Shown here: one piece after another, positions 12,789 through 24,149 of the stretch | Position numbering within the stretch: the stretch's first letter is position 1 | How the letters are laid out: each line of letters opens with the position of its first letter | Assembly (NCBI GenBank): GCA_022702545.1 | Contig: JAHRBC010000005.1 | Span: 1,240,001 to 1,304,000 of the forward strand | From: Phycomyces nitens | Lineage: Eukaryota > Mucoromycota > Mucoromycetes > Mucorales > Phycomycetaceae | DNA: 64,000 bases | Direction of reading: 5' to 3' | The notes under the pieces: model-generated | The model's database searches: none | Told to the model about the DNA's origin: nothing | Seen by the model: the letters and a program-made list of their open reading frames with translations, nothing else | Translations under genes and position numbers: made by a program

Positions 12789-13506
12789 AAAATAAAATAA
12801 AAATACACAATCCTTGACTATTTATGAGTAGCTTTTGATGAAACATCAATGGAGTGATTCATTAGAGTGTTTCATTGACTATCAACAAAAAAAAACAATC
12901 GTTCAAGTTTGACTTGGCAAGAAAACACTACCTTGATAGGATATTTGTGTAGCAATGAAGCCAAACTCGATTTTTGTTTCCGTCAGCCGAATACCAATTG
13001 ATGCAGGGGTATAACATTATAAAAGTGTATATAAGTTTTTTATAAATAATAATTGTGTATTTCTTATTAGCACATACCTTAAAAATAACATTTACTATCA
13101 TGCAACTGTTCCAATTTCACCAAATATTCACATTTTAAAGACTCTGTACGTTGTTACATGAAGTACCTTTTTTAGTTTCTATCCAATTACCTATATTCTT
13201 AATTCTCGTATATCTTATTTTCCCTCCCTTTTCCCCATCCCAGAACAATTCCCATATTCTTTTAACTTAACCACCAATCTGTATTTTGGTATGTATTTCA
13301 TTACCTTTTCACATTTATCCTAACTATGATTTAGGTGGTTTTTATTACAAGATTCAATAAAGTTATCTGTTCCCGTAACAATGTGTTGAAATCCCATTTT
13401 AAGACAGTCCTTGTAACAAAAAAGTCCTTTTTAGGCAATATATTATAAAGCAAACATAAATCACTCTCTAATGGTTTTCTAGCAAAGTCAAAGTTGAAAG
13501 ACTTTT

Positions 13507-13526
13507 GACTTATTAACGAATCTCTC
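13507..13526 (-). repeat. Right terminal inverted repeat of the 4.4-kb element
   Basis: Pairs with 9113-9132 at 19 of 20 positions. It is followed by the TA duplicate and then by Tc1 sequence. Confidence 0.85.
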
Positions 13527-14075
13527 TATTGAGAAGAAAAATGTCTATTTCTTGGACAATTGGAATAAACTTTATGACTGGAAGTTCATCTATCAAGGTA
13601 ATGCTTCTTGTAATAATTCAAAGCTGACTGAGGACTAGAAGAAATACCACGGTATCCTAGTAATAGCATAGTCGCCAAATCCTCCAGATTTCGGCCCTAT
13701 TGAGAGCTTGTAGGCTTATATAGAGCGCAAAGTAAAGGGAAAAAATGCTAGCTCCAAGAAACATTAAGGTGCTGGATTTTGCAAAGCATGAAGAGTGGAA
13801 GAAAATACTAGTTGAAGTATATAAAAGGCATTACATGACAATGCCAAATAGTATAGATCAAATGAAGATAGGTGGTGGCTCCACTAAATACTAATTTTTT
13901 TAATAATCACTTGTATTATTATTCAATACCATCTGTCTCCACTTGTTAATTTTAACTATGGTATAGTAAACATATGTGAGTATAATACAGTGAGAGAGCT
14001 AAAGAAGTTTTATTTATTTATTTTGAGGATATATAATTGACTCGTTACTACGGGAATAAACCTGTACATAAATGT
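13527..14075 (+). mobile_element. Decayed Tc1/mariner copy A, 3' part
   Basis: This continues the transposase fragments of 8300-9112. DWKFIYQGNASCNNSK corresponds to the second catalytic Asp region, where the family has QDNAPCH. After a stop, a PPDFGPIESL block corresponds to the SPDLNPIEHLW motif with the catalytic Glu. A KHEEWKKIL tail follows. Similarity with copy B continues to the end of this range, near a GACTCGTTACTACGGG motif. Confidence 0.72.
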
Positions 14076-14116
14076 TGGGCTATCTACCAAAGTGTTATTA
14101 TTTTGATAGCGAATAC

Positions 14117-15640
14117 TCTCACAGGAATTATTTATTTCTAATCTCACTTCAATAAACAATCTGGACTCGCATTTTCCATAGTCTGGTACAAAAATACCTC
14201 CATTTCTTCTATTGGCCTGTAATTATATGTATGGATTGGCTCCTTCTTGTCCAGAAACCTCTTGGTCATCAACAAGTGCACGGACCACTCTAAAGTAACG
14301 CAAAAATCAAAAATCGACATTCTTGTACTCTGCCTTCAAAGTTGGTTGATCAATCTAAATCAACTCTCTTTCATCTCTTTGTTGCTTTGGTCTTCTTTAC
14401 ACTCTTTCTAACAAAACACCAATATTCTCGCCTACTACCGACTATTCCCATCAGTATAAAATCTGACCAATAGAAATGGCCATATACACCATGCCCACCA
14501 GCAACATGGACGAAAGCAGTAAAGAAAATGATAAGCGTCATATTCCTTCCCACAGCTTTGTTACACACACCAGAATAATGGTACTTTCTTATAAATACAT
14601 CCATTTTGATTGCCTTTCTCTTTTTCTTTCTCTTTCTCGCCCTCTACGGTTTGTACCCAAAAGTACCATGCTCCCCCAAGGTTTACACGACCAGTAGTCC
14701 ATCTATTCCATCTCACGTTACCTTTTGACCCATCTCTGACATCCGTGCGTCCTTTTTCATTTGTGAGTGTGTTTGACACGTATCCGTCCGCTGATATCCA
14801 TCCACCATGTCAAACTAGTCTACAGTCATCAATCCAACCGTTTTGACACCACTGCCTGCCGCCCATACCAGTATCCGCTACCGGTCACCGTTCAATGCAA
14901 CTCTTGGCTCTCCAGGTTTGACTCCCCAGTTTTGACACCCCAGTTTCGGCTCTCCAGTTTTGGCTCTCCAGTTTTGGCTCTCCAGTTTTGGCTCTCCAGT
15001 TTTGGCTCTCCAGTTTTGGCTCTCCAGTTTTGCCTTCCCAGTTTTGCCTTCCAAGTTTTGCTTTCCATTCTTTGCTTTCCAGCCTTTGCTTTCCAGTCTT
15101 TGCTTTCATGTTTTTGCTTTCCAGTTTTTGATTTCTGTATTAATAACCGTTTTGTAGATACTCCGTAGCCGACGGTCATGGATTAGGTAAGTGCTAGTGT
15201 TATTATGAATGTTTTCCCTTTCTGCTCTCATCTTGGTCTTCTTCTTTTTATAAAAGGCTTGCAGGACACAGTGGTTCCAGGTAATATCAAGTTTATCCAG
15301 GTCTAGGTCCAGAGACAAGGGATTCTGATTATACCATACTTGGCGGCACAACTCTCAATTTCATTCTCGACACCCAGACGATACCCAGGAAATGGTCGAC
15401 CGGAACAAGCTTTTTGAGGATGGAAATGGTTTATACTCTAGTCATCAATAGTTCATTATCCCCCCCCCCCCCCCATATAAAATTTGTACTATAAAACATT
15501 AACTTCAAATCAATGATTAAATGTGAATAATTATAAGGTGTTGTAAACTATTAAACAAATAGTATGTTGATAATAAATACTTCTTTTTTTCGTAAATATA
15601 ATAAATTGTTATTTCTTGTAATAAAAACTAAAATCCAAAC
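14117..15640 (+). repeat. Dispersed 1.5-kb repeat, copy 1
   Basis: This segment is closely similar, in the same orientation, to 55897-57482. Shared landmarks are the CTTCAATAAACAATCTG start region, TGCACGGACCACTCTAAAG, a 14-bp minisatellite, a GTAAGTGCTAGTGT block and a terminal TTGTTATTTCTTGTAATAA. Open frames across it exist on both strands, partly because of the minisatellite. None resembles a known protein, so I do not call a gene. It could be a non-autonomous mobile element or a segmental duplication. A run of about 14 C lies near 15460 and is absent from copy 2. Confidence 0.85.
14925..15135 (+). repeat. 14-bp minisatellite inside repeat copy 1
   Basis: Tandem units of GGCTCTCCAGTTTT and degenerate variants (GCTTTCCAGTCTTT and similar). 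The period is 14 bp, so the reading frame rotates and three units encode a 14-residue repeat on either strand. Copy 2 at 56850-57000 has fewer and more diverged units. Confidence 0.85.
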
Positions 15641-16864
15641 AGTTTTCATTATATACACATCGCATCTGTCAGAATATAAATACCACGACCAAACATACTG
15701 GTCTCACCGATTGCCACGCTGTTAATCCAACACCTCGGTGATAGTTGTTATTTTGTATAAAATATAATCTACCTTTACGAAGCATTAACTAATAATTAAA
15801 TAGTGGAAGAGTAATCGTGAAACTATGCTAGGGTATAGACCGTTATATTTTCATTGAATGAACAAAACTTCACAGTATCTGCATTTTTCTTTCAAGTTAC
15901 CTCGAATTTTATTATTTTGAATATACATAGCATACTTGCCAATAATCGAGATAATTTATTAACCTATGATTTATTGCTTAAATTTATTTATGGTTGCATT
16001 GATTTTCCTGTATTATCCAAGCCAAAATATTTATAGCTTTTAGTATAACCATCTGAAAGATACTTGGCAATATTCTCAAAAAAAATTTGCTAATAACACT
16101 GATGGCAGCCTACCTAATTTTCTACCAGGATTAGCTTTTGAGCACCAATAAAACTTGTTTTCAAGTACGAAAAATTGATTAAAGTTGGTGGCAGTGATTT
16201 ATTTAACAGTGCAAAGAATAGTAAATAAAGCTTCTTTTTTCTTCTTCCTTTTTTTAGTTTATTTGTTTTACATGGTAAATAATTGTCCAATCCTTTTACA
16301 GAAAGGATATAAAAGTATATACAAAAAAAGCCCACTGTTTTCTTTTAATATTAGGGAATAAGCTAATGTGGCTATTACGGGAAGGCTTGATACCTTGAAT
16401 CTCAATGAAAAATAGAAATTATAAAGACTTTGAGATTGATACCGATAATTTCGACAGAAAGGCTATTTCATCGACAAAAGGACTAGAATGATGGATCAAT
16501 TTATATATAGAGAAATATGAATCAAAATATATGATAAATCCGGACTTATTAGATTTTGTACTTTATTATCCACTCATTATGAAAAACTAAAGGATAGAAA
16601 CAAAGCAGTTGGTTTGCTTAAAAGTATTTTTCAAGGCAATATAAATCTTGGCACCTTAAAATTAATAAAGCTGGAATTTATAGCGAGAAAATTTATGGTA
16701 TAACAAAAGCATATTCAATGCTCAATTGATTAAACTATTGGCTTTACACAATATTTTATTTCTGTAAACATCCCAGTGATTACAATTAGATGTATTAGAA
16801 TTCAAGGACAAGGATTGGATATCACTCGGTAATTTAGAAATACTACAAAGCAATGAATATTAGT
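15641..16864. other. AT-rich gene-free region
   Basis: I see no gene or known element in these 1.2 kb. It lies downstream of the Ski2 stop codon and holds only A/T-rich sequence. Confidence 0.45.
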
Positions 16865-19800
16865 TTAAGCAATTTGTAAAACCTCAATTATGTTTTCACA
16901 ATATATTGTTAATGGTAGCCACTTGTACGAGTATCTTACCAAGCTTGCTGCAAACACAATATCTCGTTTGATATCTTGCTCGGCTTCTTCCATCTTCTTA
17001 TAGAGATTGGTATCACCAACCATTCTTGCTGCTCCCAAGACTTCACGGCATGTTTCATCCAATCTACTGATACATCTAACAATTGAACCTACACACAATA
17101 TACGGTAATTAGATATCCCTCTTTAATTATTAAAGAATATCGTTTATAACAACTCTTACCTTCCAGTACATCTGTAAGATCAGTGATATGTTTGAAAGGC
17201 TAGGTAAATATTAAATAAATACAGTTAGTAAAGCCATGCTTGTGATTAATTATAATTTATACTTACAAGTCCCTGGGCCCATTCATACACCACTTCTACT
17301 AGACCAAACTTGAGACTGTTGGCATAATCCTCGACAGAGATAGCCAACCCGCAATCCACTTGGATTTGGGCCACCTTTCGGGCATATGTCAAGACAACCT
17401 CCTTGGCTTTGGTAAGCTTTGGTGTCAGGCGGGGTTCACTTGCATTTCTTTCCTGGAAAACAAATGCTGACAGGATTGCAACAATCTCTGCAGGTTCATA
17501 ATCCGAGAAAACATTGTCAAGAACAAGTTCGGTCAAAAGCAATTCATCGGCAGAATTGATTTCACACGCAACTCTTCCCTTTAGCTGAACAGTTCCCTGC
17601 TCATCAATATAATTCATACGCTTAAGGACTTCAATACGTTGGTGATAATCAGGAAGTAACTCAAGGTTCTGATCAGAAATCGTCAGTTTCAACATATCGA
17701 TTTGGCTAGAAAGGCGCTTGTGAGCATGCACAAGAGAGAACTGATAGTATGTTGCGAAATAATAATAATAATAATAATAGGAGGTTTGTAAGTAATTATA
17801 GAATACATAGTGATTATATGTAGGCTTACGTGCTCGTTCAGGTCTGGGCATTTAGTACACTGGAAATTGGCTCGAAGACGCTTCATCAACTCGGTCTTTG
17901 TGCGGAATATTTCTTGGAATTCAATGTCTTTAATCTTTTGCCAATCGTACTCGGCAAAAACACCTATAAATAAAATATTATTTTAAATCCAATGGAATAA
18001 TAAAGTACACTATCTTGTTTACCCTTCTTTGCATCTGTACCGAATGTTTGTAGCTCTTGCTTGACCCGAGTAATCTCCATGGGATTTTGACCAGCAATGA
18101 TAGCATCCGAATTGACCTGAAAATTTGATTTAATACCACAAAAATACAAGAAAAAAAATAAGATATACCTTGATTGTTGAACGAGTGACAAAAAGTATAT
18201 CAGAAGAACCAATTGTAACTACTTCTGCTTTGACTTCTTCACTTTCAGGTACGTTTATACAAGTGACAGGCAAAGGTGGAGCTTCCTCTATTGGGTACAA
18301 AACATGTCAATCTCATCCTTTTTAGCCACCCGAAAAATAAATTCATAGAGTTACCTCCTGAAGGTACACTGTCTATATTCGCATCAGAATCCTTGGGAAG
18401 CAGGACTACACAATAAAACGATTTTTGCTGCTGTTGGCTTGCTGTACCAGTTCCAGTCGGCAAGGGCTTCAATAGGACAGCTGGTGTATTTCTAAATATA
18501 TTGTTGTTTATAACAACAATTCGCCCAGAGCTCAATGCTCTGTTACCAGCAGGTGTTTTGACAATATGCTGCATCATCATATTACGGTTCAGCAAGATGA
18601 CTTCACTGCATACATCATAAAAGCTGTCAAGATCAAGTCCACAAATGGTGCAGTCCAATTGGCGGAGAGCACTCATCTTTTGCTCATTTTCATCAACTAG
18701 ACGCTTCGTGTCAGGTAGAAGCTTTTGGGTACTGTTTTCAGAGAAACTGCGCTTGATCATCTCTTCAACCTTGAGCGCTTCAACGCGCAAAAGGTTTAGA
18801 ATCATACTATAAGTCAACCTGAACTGAGACTCAAGTTTTGTAGGTCTTCCGAGTAGCATGTGGGATAGTCCAGAAATCTAGTAGAATAGAAGAAGAAGAA
18901 GAAATGAATATTGGATTTTGTTCGTCTTGAAATAAATCCTCAACTCTACCTCTGGAACTTCGTCCCCGCCACATGCAATGATAACCATACCAGTGCTGTC
19001 AAGACCACGACGACCAGCACGACCAGACATCTGGGTATATTCACCTAATTTTATATATATAAAAAAAAATATTAGACGTATGCTTGGCGTGTAAATAACA
19101 GAAAGTTGTTACCTGGCAAAAGATCACGGAAGCTGCGGCCATCGTGCTTACGGATTCCAGAAAATACAACACTTTTGGCTGGCATGTTGACGCCCTGAAT
19201 GATAATAAAAGAACAGTTATAGTAATAGAATAAGCAATAATAATAAAAAAAGTAATATTACCATTGCAAAGGTTTCGGTGGCAAACAGTACTTTGACAAG
19301 ACCACGAGCAAAAAGAATTTCTACAATCTAAGATGTAAAAAGATGTTAATTTAGTTTGTCTGATAAATTCTTTTTGTTTTACATCCCATTGGATCTACGT
19401 ACTTCTTTGATAATAGGCAAAAGACCACCATGATGGACAGCAATTCCGCGGCTCAAAAGATCACGCATACGCAAGATCTGTGGAAGCTCCTTATCTGTAC
19501 CACGCAAACGAACAAGACTGCGCTCAATAAAGACATGGATTTCACTCTTTTCTAAGCTGGTACAGAGATCTGTCTTTGACAGATTGCTTGCATATTCTTC
19601 ACAACGACGCTTGGAGAAAGTGAAGATGACAACAGGGAGTAATTTCTTGGTATTGAGCATGCCAATCAAGTGGACGAAAAGATTACGATCCTACCAAATC
19701 AACAAATGTTAAGTCGAGCTTGATCTGACTATCTATAATCAATCAATTAATTAAATACACATACTGTTTGCATAGAGCCTTGATGGCTTCTGGCCATTGG

Positions 19801-22307
19801 TTTGTTTGCTCCACGTACAACCAGACCACCTCTTCCACCCCTTCCGCCCCTTCCGCCTCTAGCTCCTCCGGCTGGTGCATCACGTTGTTCTTTGCGCTTA
19901 GTCAATGCATCACTGGCTGCTTTATAACTGTTTTAAAAAAAAGTAAAAAAGTCTGTTAGAGATATCACTTGAGCCGAGAGAATACATACGCTGCACCATT
20001 CAGCTTGGTTTCATGAGCACCGACAATCTTAAAGATCTCCTTGTTGGCATACAAGTGATGCTCAAGAGGAACAGGACGCTTAAGGGTGCTGATCACATAA
20101 ATATCCTTCTTCTTTGTTCGTCTGATCCAATAAAGTAATATGTTAGAAATCTTTCGATCCAAAAGGTTCAATCCAACTCACCCAACCCAATCAGCAAATT
20201 CCTTTGTGTTTGGCACAGTGGCAGAAAGCAGAATAATATTAACATGCGCGGGAAGCATAATAATGACTTCTTCCCACACTACACCTCTCTAAAGTTTTGA
20301 GTATTTAGTGTATCAGCAACAAAAATATCATATTCCAGGTCAATATAGATTACCTCGAGATCATTCACATAGTGCACTTCATCAAAGATTACAAACTCAA
20401 CATCGCGAATAAGATCAGCACCACGGTAAAGCATACTGCGAAGAATTTCAGTAGTCATCACCAAGCAGCTGGCCTCTGGTTTGATCTGTACATCACCAGT
20501 CAAGATGCCGACATCATCTCCAAAGGTTTGCTTGAAATCTCTAAACTTTTGGTTACTGAGAGCCTTGATTGGCGATGTATAAATGGCCCTGAAAATCAAT
20601 GCATATGTTAGGTTTGTGGATCAGCGTACGAATTATTTGATAATCCTTTTGCTTTATTAACTTGCTTTGTCATATGTTTTGTAGCCAAAGCAATGGCATA
20701 GTCTGCAACAGCTGTTTTTCCAGCAGAGGTGTGAGCAGCCACAAATACTGAATCTCCAATTTCAAGGTGATAAACAGCATGTTTTTGGAAAGTGTCGAGC
20801 TCGAATGGAAACTATCATAAATAGACGAGGTAAATAAATATTAGCCAGGACCAGGACAGACATACATTGTGTGCCATTTCAGGAACAAGTTCATGAAAGT
20901 TGTCAAAGGGTTGATTAACATTGATTTCATGAGCCCATTCACGACGCTTGTGAGCCTCATTTACTATTCTGGGCTTCTTTGGAGTCACGTCGGTATGAAC
21001 AATAGAAGGCTGTACTGGCAAAAGTGAATCGATTTCTTCTTTTTCTATAAATATTAGGTTTAGTTTCTTGAAAATATTTATAAAAGTCTATACTGCAAAA
21101 CCTAGTACCTTTAGGGGCAGGAACCTCTTTGTTGGCCTAGACGACGAGTAAGTTTAAGAAGATCTCTTTTTCAAAAGACGATTTATGGCTTGTAAAAGCA
21201 AAGTCTATTTAAACTTGCCTCTGGATCATTTTCTGCCTCGGTTTCAACTACATTTGGCTTTACGGCCAAGAAATCAAATTCGTTTTCGCTTGGCTTCATA
21301 ATATCTTCAATGTTAAATACAGGATTGGTGCCATCCAATGTCGAGACGTTTGCCTTTGTTTCGTCATCTAATACATCTTTATTAATTTCTTTGGTCCAGT
21401 ACACATTCTCTTTATTACTATTTTTAATACGTGTACATAAACAACATTTACCTTGGAATACAAGCCCACGGTCAAGTCCAGGTGCAATCGACTCCATTTC
21501 TATTCATTAACACACACAAAAAGATCAACCCAAAAAAATAAGCAGAGAATTAGCAAACCAGTGCTTGATACACAATTTGTACTTTTTTATCTTTTGGTAC
21601 AAGTTCCATACCTTCATCCAAAAAGTCGAGGTTCACATCAATTTCCACAAGATCGTCCATGTCGGATTCTACCATTACCTCTGTATCCAGACCTCCGGGA
21701 GCAAAAGGAAACTGAGCTGCCTTTCCTCGTACAAAATCCTTGGAAGAACCAAATGGACGTGCGAAACTCGTAGAATTGGTCGAGAGTGAGTTGGGATCCT
21801 CGATCAATGTTTCTTGGTATCCTTTGATATCACCATCGTATCCCTGGCGAGAACCACGGATCAAAGTACGTGGCTTGGACAGTTGGGCCTGAACAAGGGA
21901 CTCATAATCAGGAGCTTCTGACCAATGTCTATGGAATGTAGATTAAATATCTCTAGTCGTAAGCTTATGATTCTTACTCTTGACATTTCGACAACCAAGT
22001 GTCTGGGAATTTCTTTTGAGGTGTTAAAAATGTTTGCTCGAGTTCGAGTTTGATATCGTTGACTGATGGTGTTAAATCAAATGAGATCTTGTTTTTGAAA
22101 ATTAAGCAAAACGTGATTGGCAAAAAAAGAATCAGTCCTTGTTGAAAATCCTATTCATTTGTTTTCCCTCCCACCTTTGCGTCGTTGGTCTTTCTTAATA
22201 CCGAAAAGACTTGGTCTAGACGTTCTTGGTTTACTGTAGAAAATTGATATTATAAGCAAGGAATTTATATTACAAACTGATTCTCAATCTTTACATTTGT
22301 CTGTCAT
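16865..22307 (-). CDS. SKI2: Ski2-type DExH RNA helicase (superkiller complex)
   Basis: Ski2 is the cytosolic helicase of the Ski complex, feeding mRNA to the exosome for 3'-5' decay. The start is ATG at 22307 and the stop TAA at 16865; more than 15 short introns separate the exons. Visible in order are: an N-terminal region with FPFAPGGLD, found in Ski2 rather than Mtr4; [16 protein letters not shown]; Walker [27 protein letters not shown]; the DEVHYVND box (DExH motif II); [15 protein letters not shown]; and an RGG-rich insert at about 19800-19860. After these come [27 protein letters not shown] and [12 protein letters not shown] (motif VI). The C-terminal rRNA-processing-arch and DSHCT regions follow ([17 protein letters not shown] and [14 protein letters not shown]). 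The last exon adds only VLQIA. Mtr4 is the alternative, but the N-terminus favours Ski2. Confidence 0.92.
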
Positions 22308-22628
22308 TAAAGCGATAATGCTTGGAATCTACGCGCTACTTTGGGAACGTGGTTAACAAGGACACACTGATTTCGGTGGTTCAATTGTAGAATATTGTAA
22401 GGCAGGGATTTGTTTAATAAAATAGAATTATTATTATTATTTTTAATAATAAAAAAAGAAAATAGTAGTTGATATTCATCTTGGACCTTGAAACCCCCCA
22501 AAAACACTTGTATACCTGGCCATATATACGCAGCCAGCAAAAGGTAAAATGCATTGGAGTGTATTGACTATTATGTGGTCAGTCTTGGAAATTTCAAAAA
22601 ATAAAATAAGCTTGTATATTTGTAAAGA
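22308..22628. other. Intergenic spacer upstream of SKI2
   Basis: 320 bp between the Ski2 start and the stop of the upstream transporter gene on the same strand. It contains an ATT-repeat tract near 22430-22450 and presumably the Ski2 promoter. No specific site was recognised. Confidence 0.4.
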
Positions 22629-24149
22629 CTAGGTATTATTGTTTTTACTGGAGCTTTCTTTTCCAGTTGACGATACTTCTATAGGTGGAGGGACTGAGCC
22701 AGATCTTGCATATACAAGTGTGCCCAAAAAGACAAGAAAGGTGCCTGTTTTTGCTCCAAGGCCAAACTCATTATCAAAGTAAAAGATCGAGATGATGAGA
22801 GATGTAAACTTTCGAAGGTTAAGGACCAAGTTCAATGTCAAGGATGTAGACATTGATGTCATTCGATTAACGCCAGAAATGCATACATATCTAATAAAGA
22901 GGAATGAATAAATATATAAATATGGAACTTGTGCTAAACTACTTACTGTGTAAACACATTGAAGCTGAGGTAGAGCCACAATCGAGGGATCTCGAGCTTA
23001 TTCAAAAACGAGCGTAACAAGGACAACCATGGGCTTGAAAGCATAGAGTCAATGATGGGGAACGACTGGAGAAGGGCAGGAATATTCTCAATAGGAGACG
23101 CATTATAGACCTTCACTTGGCTAATGATATCCTTGTAGAAAAGGCCAAAGAATGGAAGGGCGAGGAAATGCTACAAGATGTGTTAATATCTTGAAAAATA
23201 ATCGAATATAAACTCACAGTGTAAAAGAGGCCTTCTCTCCATTGTTTTCCATAGGTTTTATAGGTTACTTCCTGGTACAAACCCATTCCTGCAGAAAGAA
23301 TCATTGCAACCACAAGGATTCCAATTCCAGTATAGAACTCTGATGGATCTGCTGTCTCTCCCTATTATATGGCCATATACATTAGCTTAAACTCTTGATT
23401 TCCTTGCCTTTATCCTTACATCTTTTGCATTTGTATTGTCTAGGGTAGCCCAAATGACACCCAGGGTAACCATGACCACACCACCGATCTGTCCTATGGT
23501 ATATCTATTGAACAATGTCAGGTAGTTTAAAGACTTTGGATATTTGCTAACCTCTTCTTTAACCACCAGACACCCAAGAGCATATTGACGATTAAGCCAC
23601 CACTACGGAAAATGATATGAAGCGGTACAGAGATATGGTAGCCAAGAGCAAGGTTGTTTAGGACCGAGACGGTAAAGAATACACAGACAAGGATGAGCCA
23701 TCGTTTGATAGGAACCACCCTTGGTTTTAGCCCAAGACCCTTGTCGTCCCAGCGTATCTGATGTAATAATCCCTCCAAGGCAACGAATATGAACTGAGTC
23801 AATGTAACGAGGTGACCTTTAAAGAGATATATGAGAAACATTTGTGTTCCCCCCCTTTTTTCTCTTGACATTTGATTAATGTTTTACCACTCTTGGGTGC
23901 ATCTCTTTGGTGATTCAATAAGAATTAGAACGAGGTTGTTTATAATCGAATGTTCTGGCCGATTTTAGTACATTGATCATCAAAATAAAGAGAGAGGGGA
24001 TGATAAAGGCGAATGGTACATTACTTTACTAATAGTTCGAGAGCAAACACATTACTGCAGCAACCACCAAAGATCAATGAGATGATGATGGGTAGATCTG
24101 ATGCTATGATCTGGGCGAGAGATCCTAGCCAGGCAGTCGATGCAGACAT
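22629..24149 (-). CDS. YEA4: UDP-N-acetylglucosamine-type nucleotide-sugar transporter (SLC35B4/Yea4 family)
   Basis: A multipass Golgi/ER nucleotide-sugar antiporter of the UAA/SLC35B family; the yeast member Yea4 carries UDP-GlcNAc for chitin synthesis. The start is ATG 24149. Exon 1 (24025-24149) encodes a first membrane segment with GGCCSNVFALELLVK. A 17-nt microexon (23888-23904) adds DAPKSG. The main exon starts at 23816 with HLVTLTQFIFVALEGL, then GLGLKPRVVPIKRW, FFTVSVLNNLALGYHISVP and LHIIFRSGGLIVNMLLG, which is the family signature. Later exons have YTIGQIGGVVMVTLGVIWAT and GMGLYQE, and the last carries SGVNRMTS and a short polar tail. The stop is at 22629. The exact substrate is inferred from the family. 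Confidence 0.9.

Larger units (their letters stand above)
9113..13526. mobile_element. 4.4-kb element with terminal inverted repeats and TA target duplication, nested in Tc1 copy A
   Basis: The left end GAGAGTTTCGTTAATAAGTC (9113-9132) and the reverse complement of the right end GAGAGATTCGTTAATAAGTC (13507-13526) match at 19 of 20 positions. Both ends abut a TA (9111-9112 and 13527-13528). Removing the segment restores continuity of the surrounding Tc1 relic when compared with copy B. Inside the termini are longer subterminal inverted repeats of about 300 bp (about 9357-9672 against about 12466-12867). These carry the last coding exons of the internal gene. A recognisable DDE transposase is absent. 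The element could be a cargo-bearing Tc1/mariner derivative moved in trans, or an autonomous element whose mobilising protein is the unrecognised gene at 9431-11099. Confidence 0.82.

Noticed and set aside
14767..15168. Open frame with 14-residue repeats on the plus strand, and open frames on the minus strand
   Set aside because: The repeat peptides come from a 14-bp minisatellite in a dispersed repeat. Both strands are open, and copy 2 does not preserve the frame.
16865..22307. Mtr4 instead of Ski2
   Set aside because: The N-terminal FPFAPGGLD block and the RGG-containing insert favour Ski2. Motifs shared by both do not discriminate.
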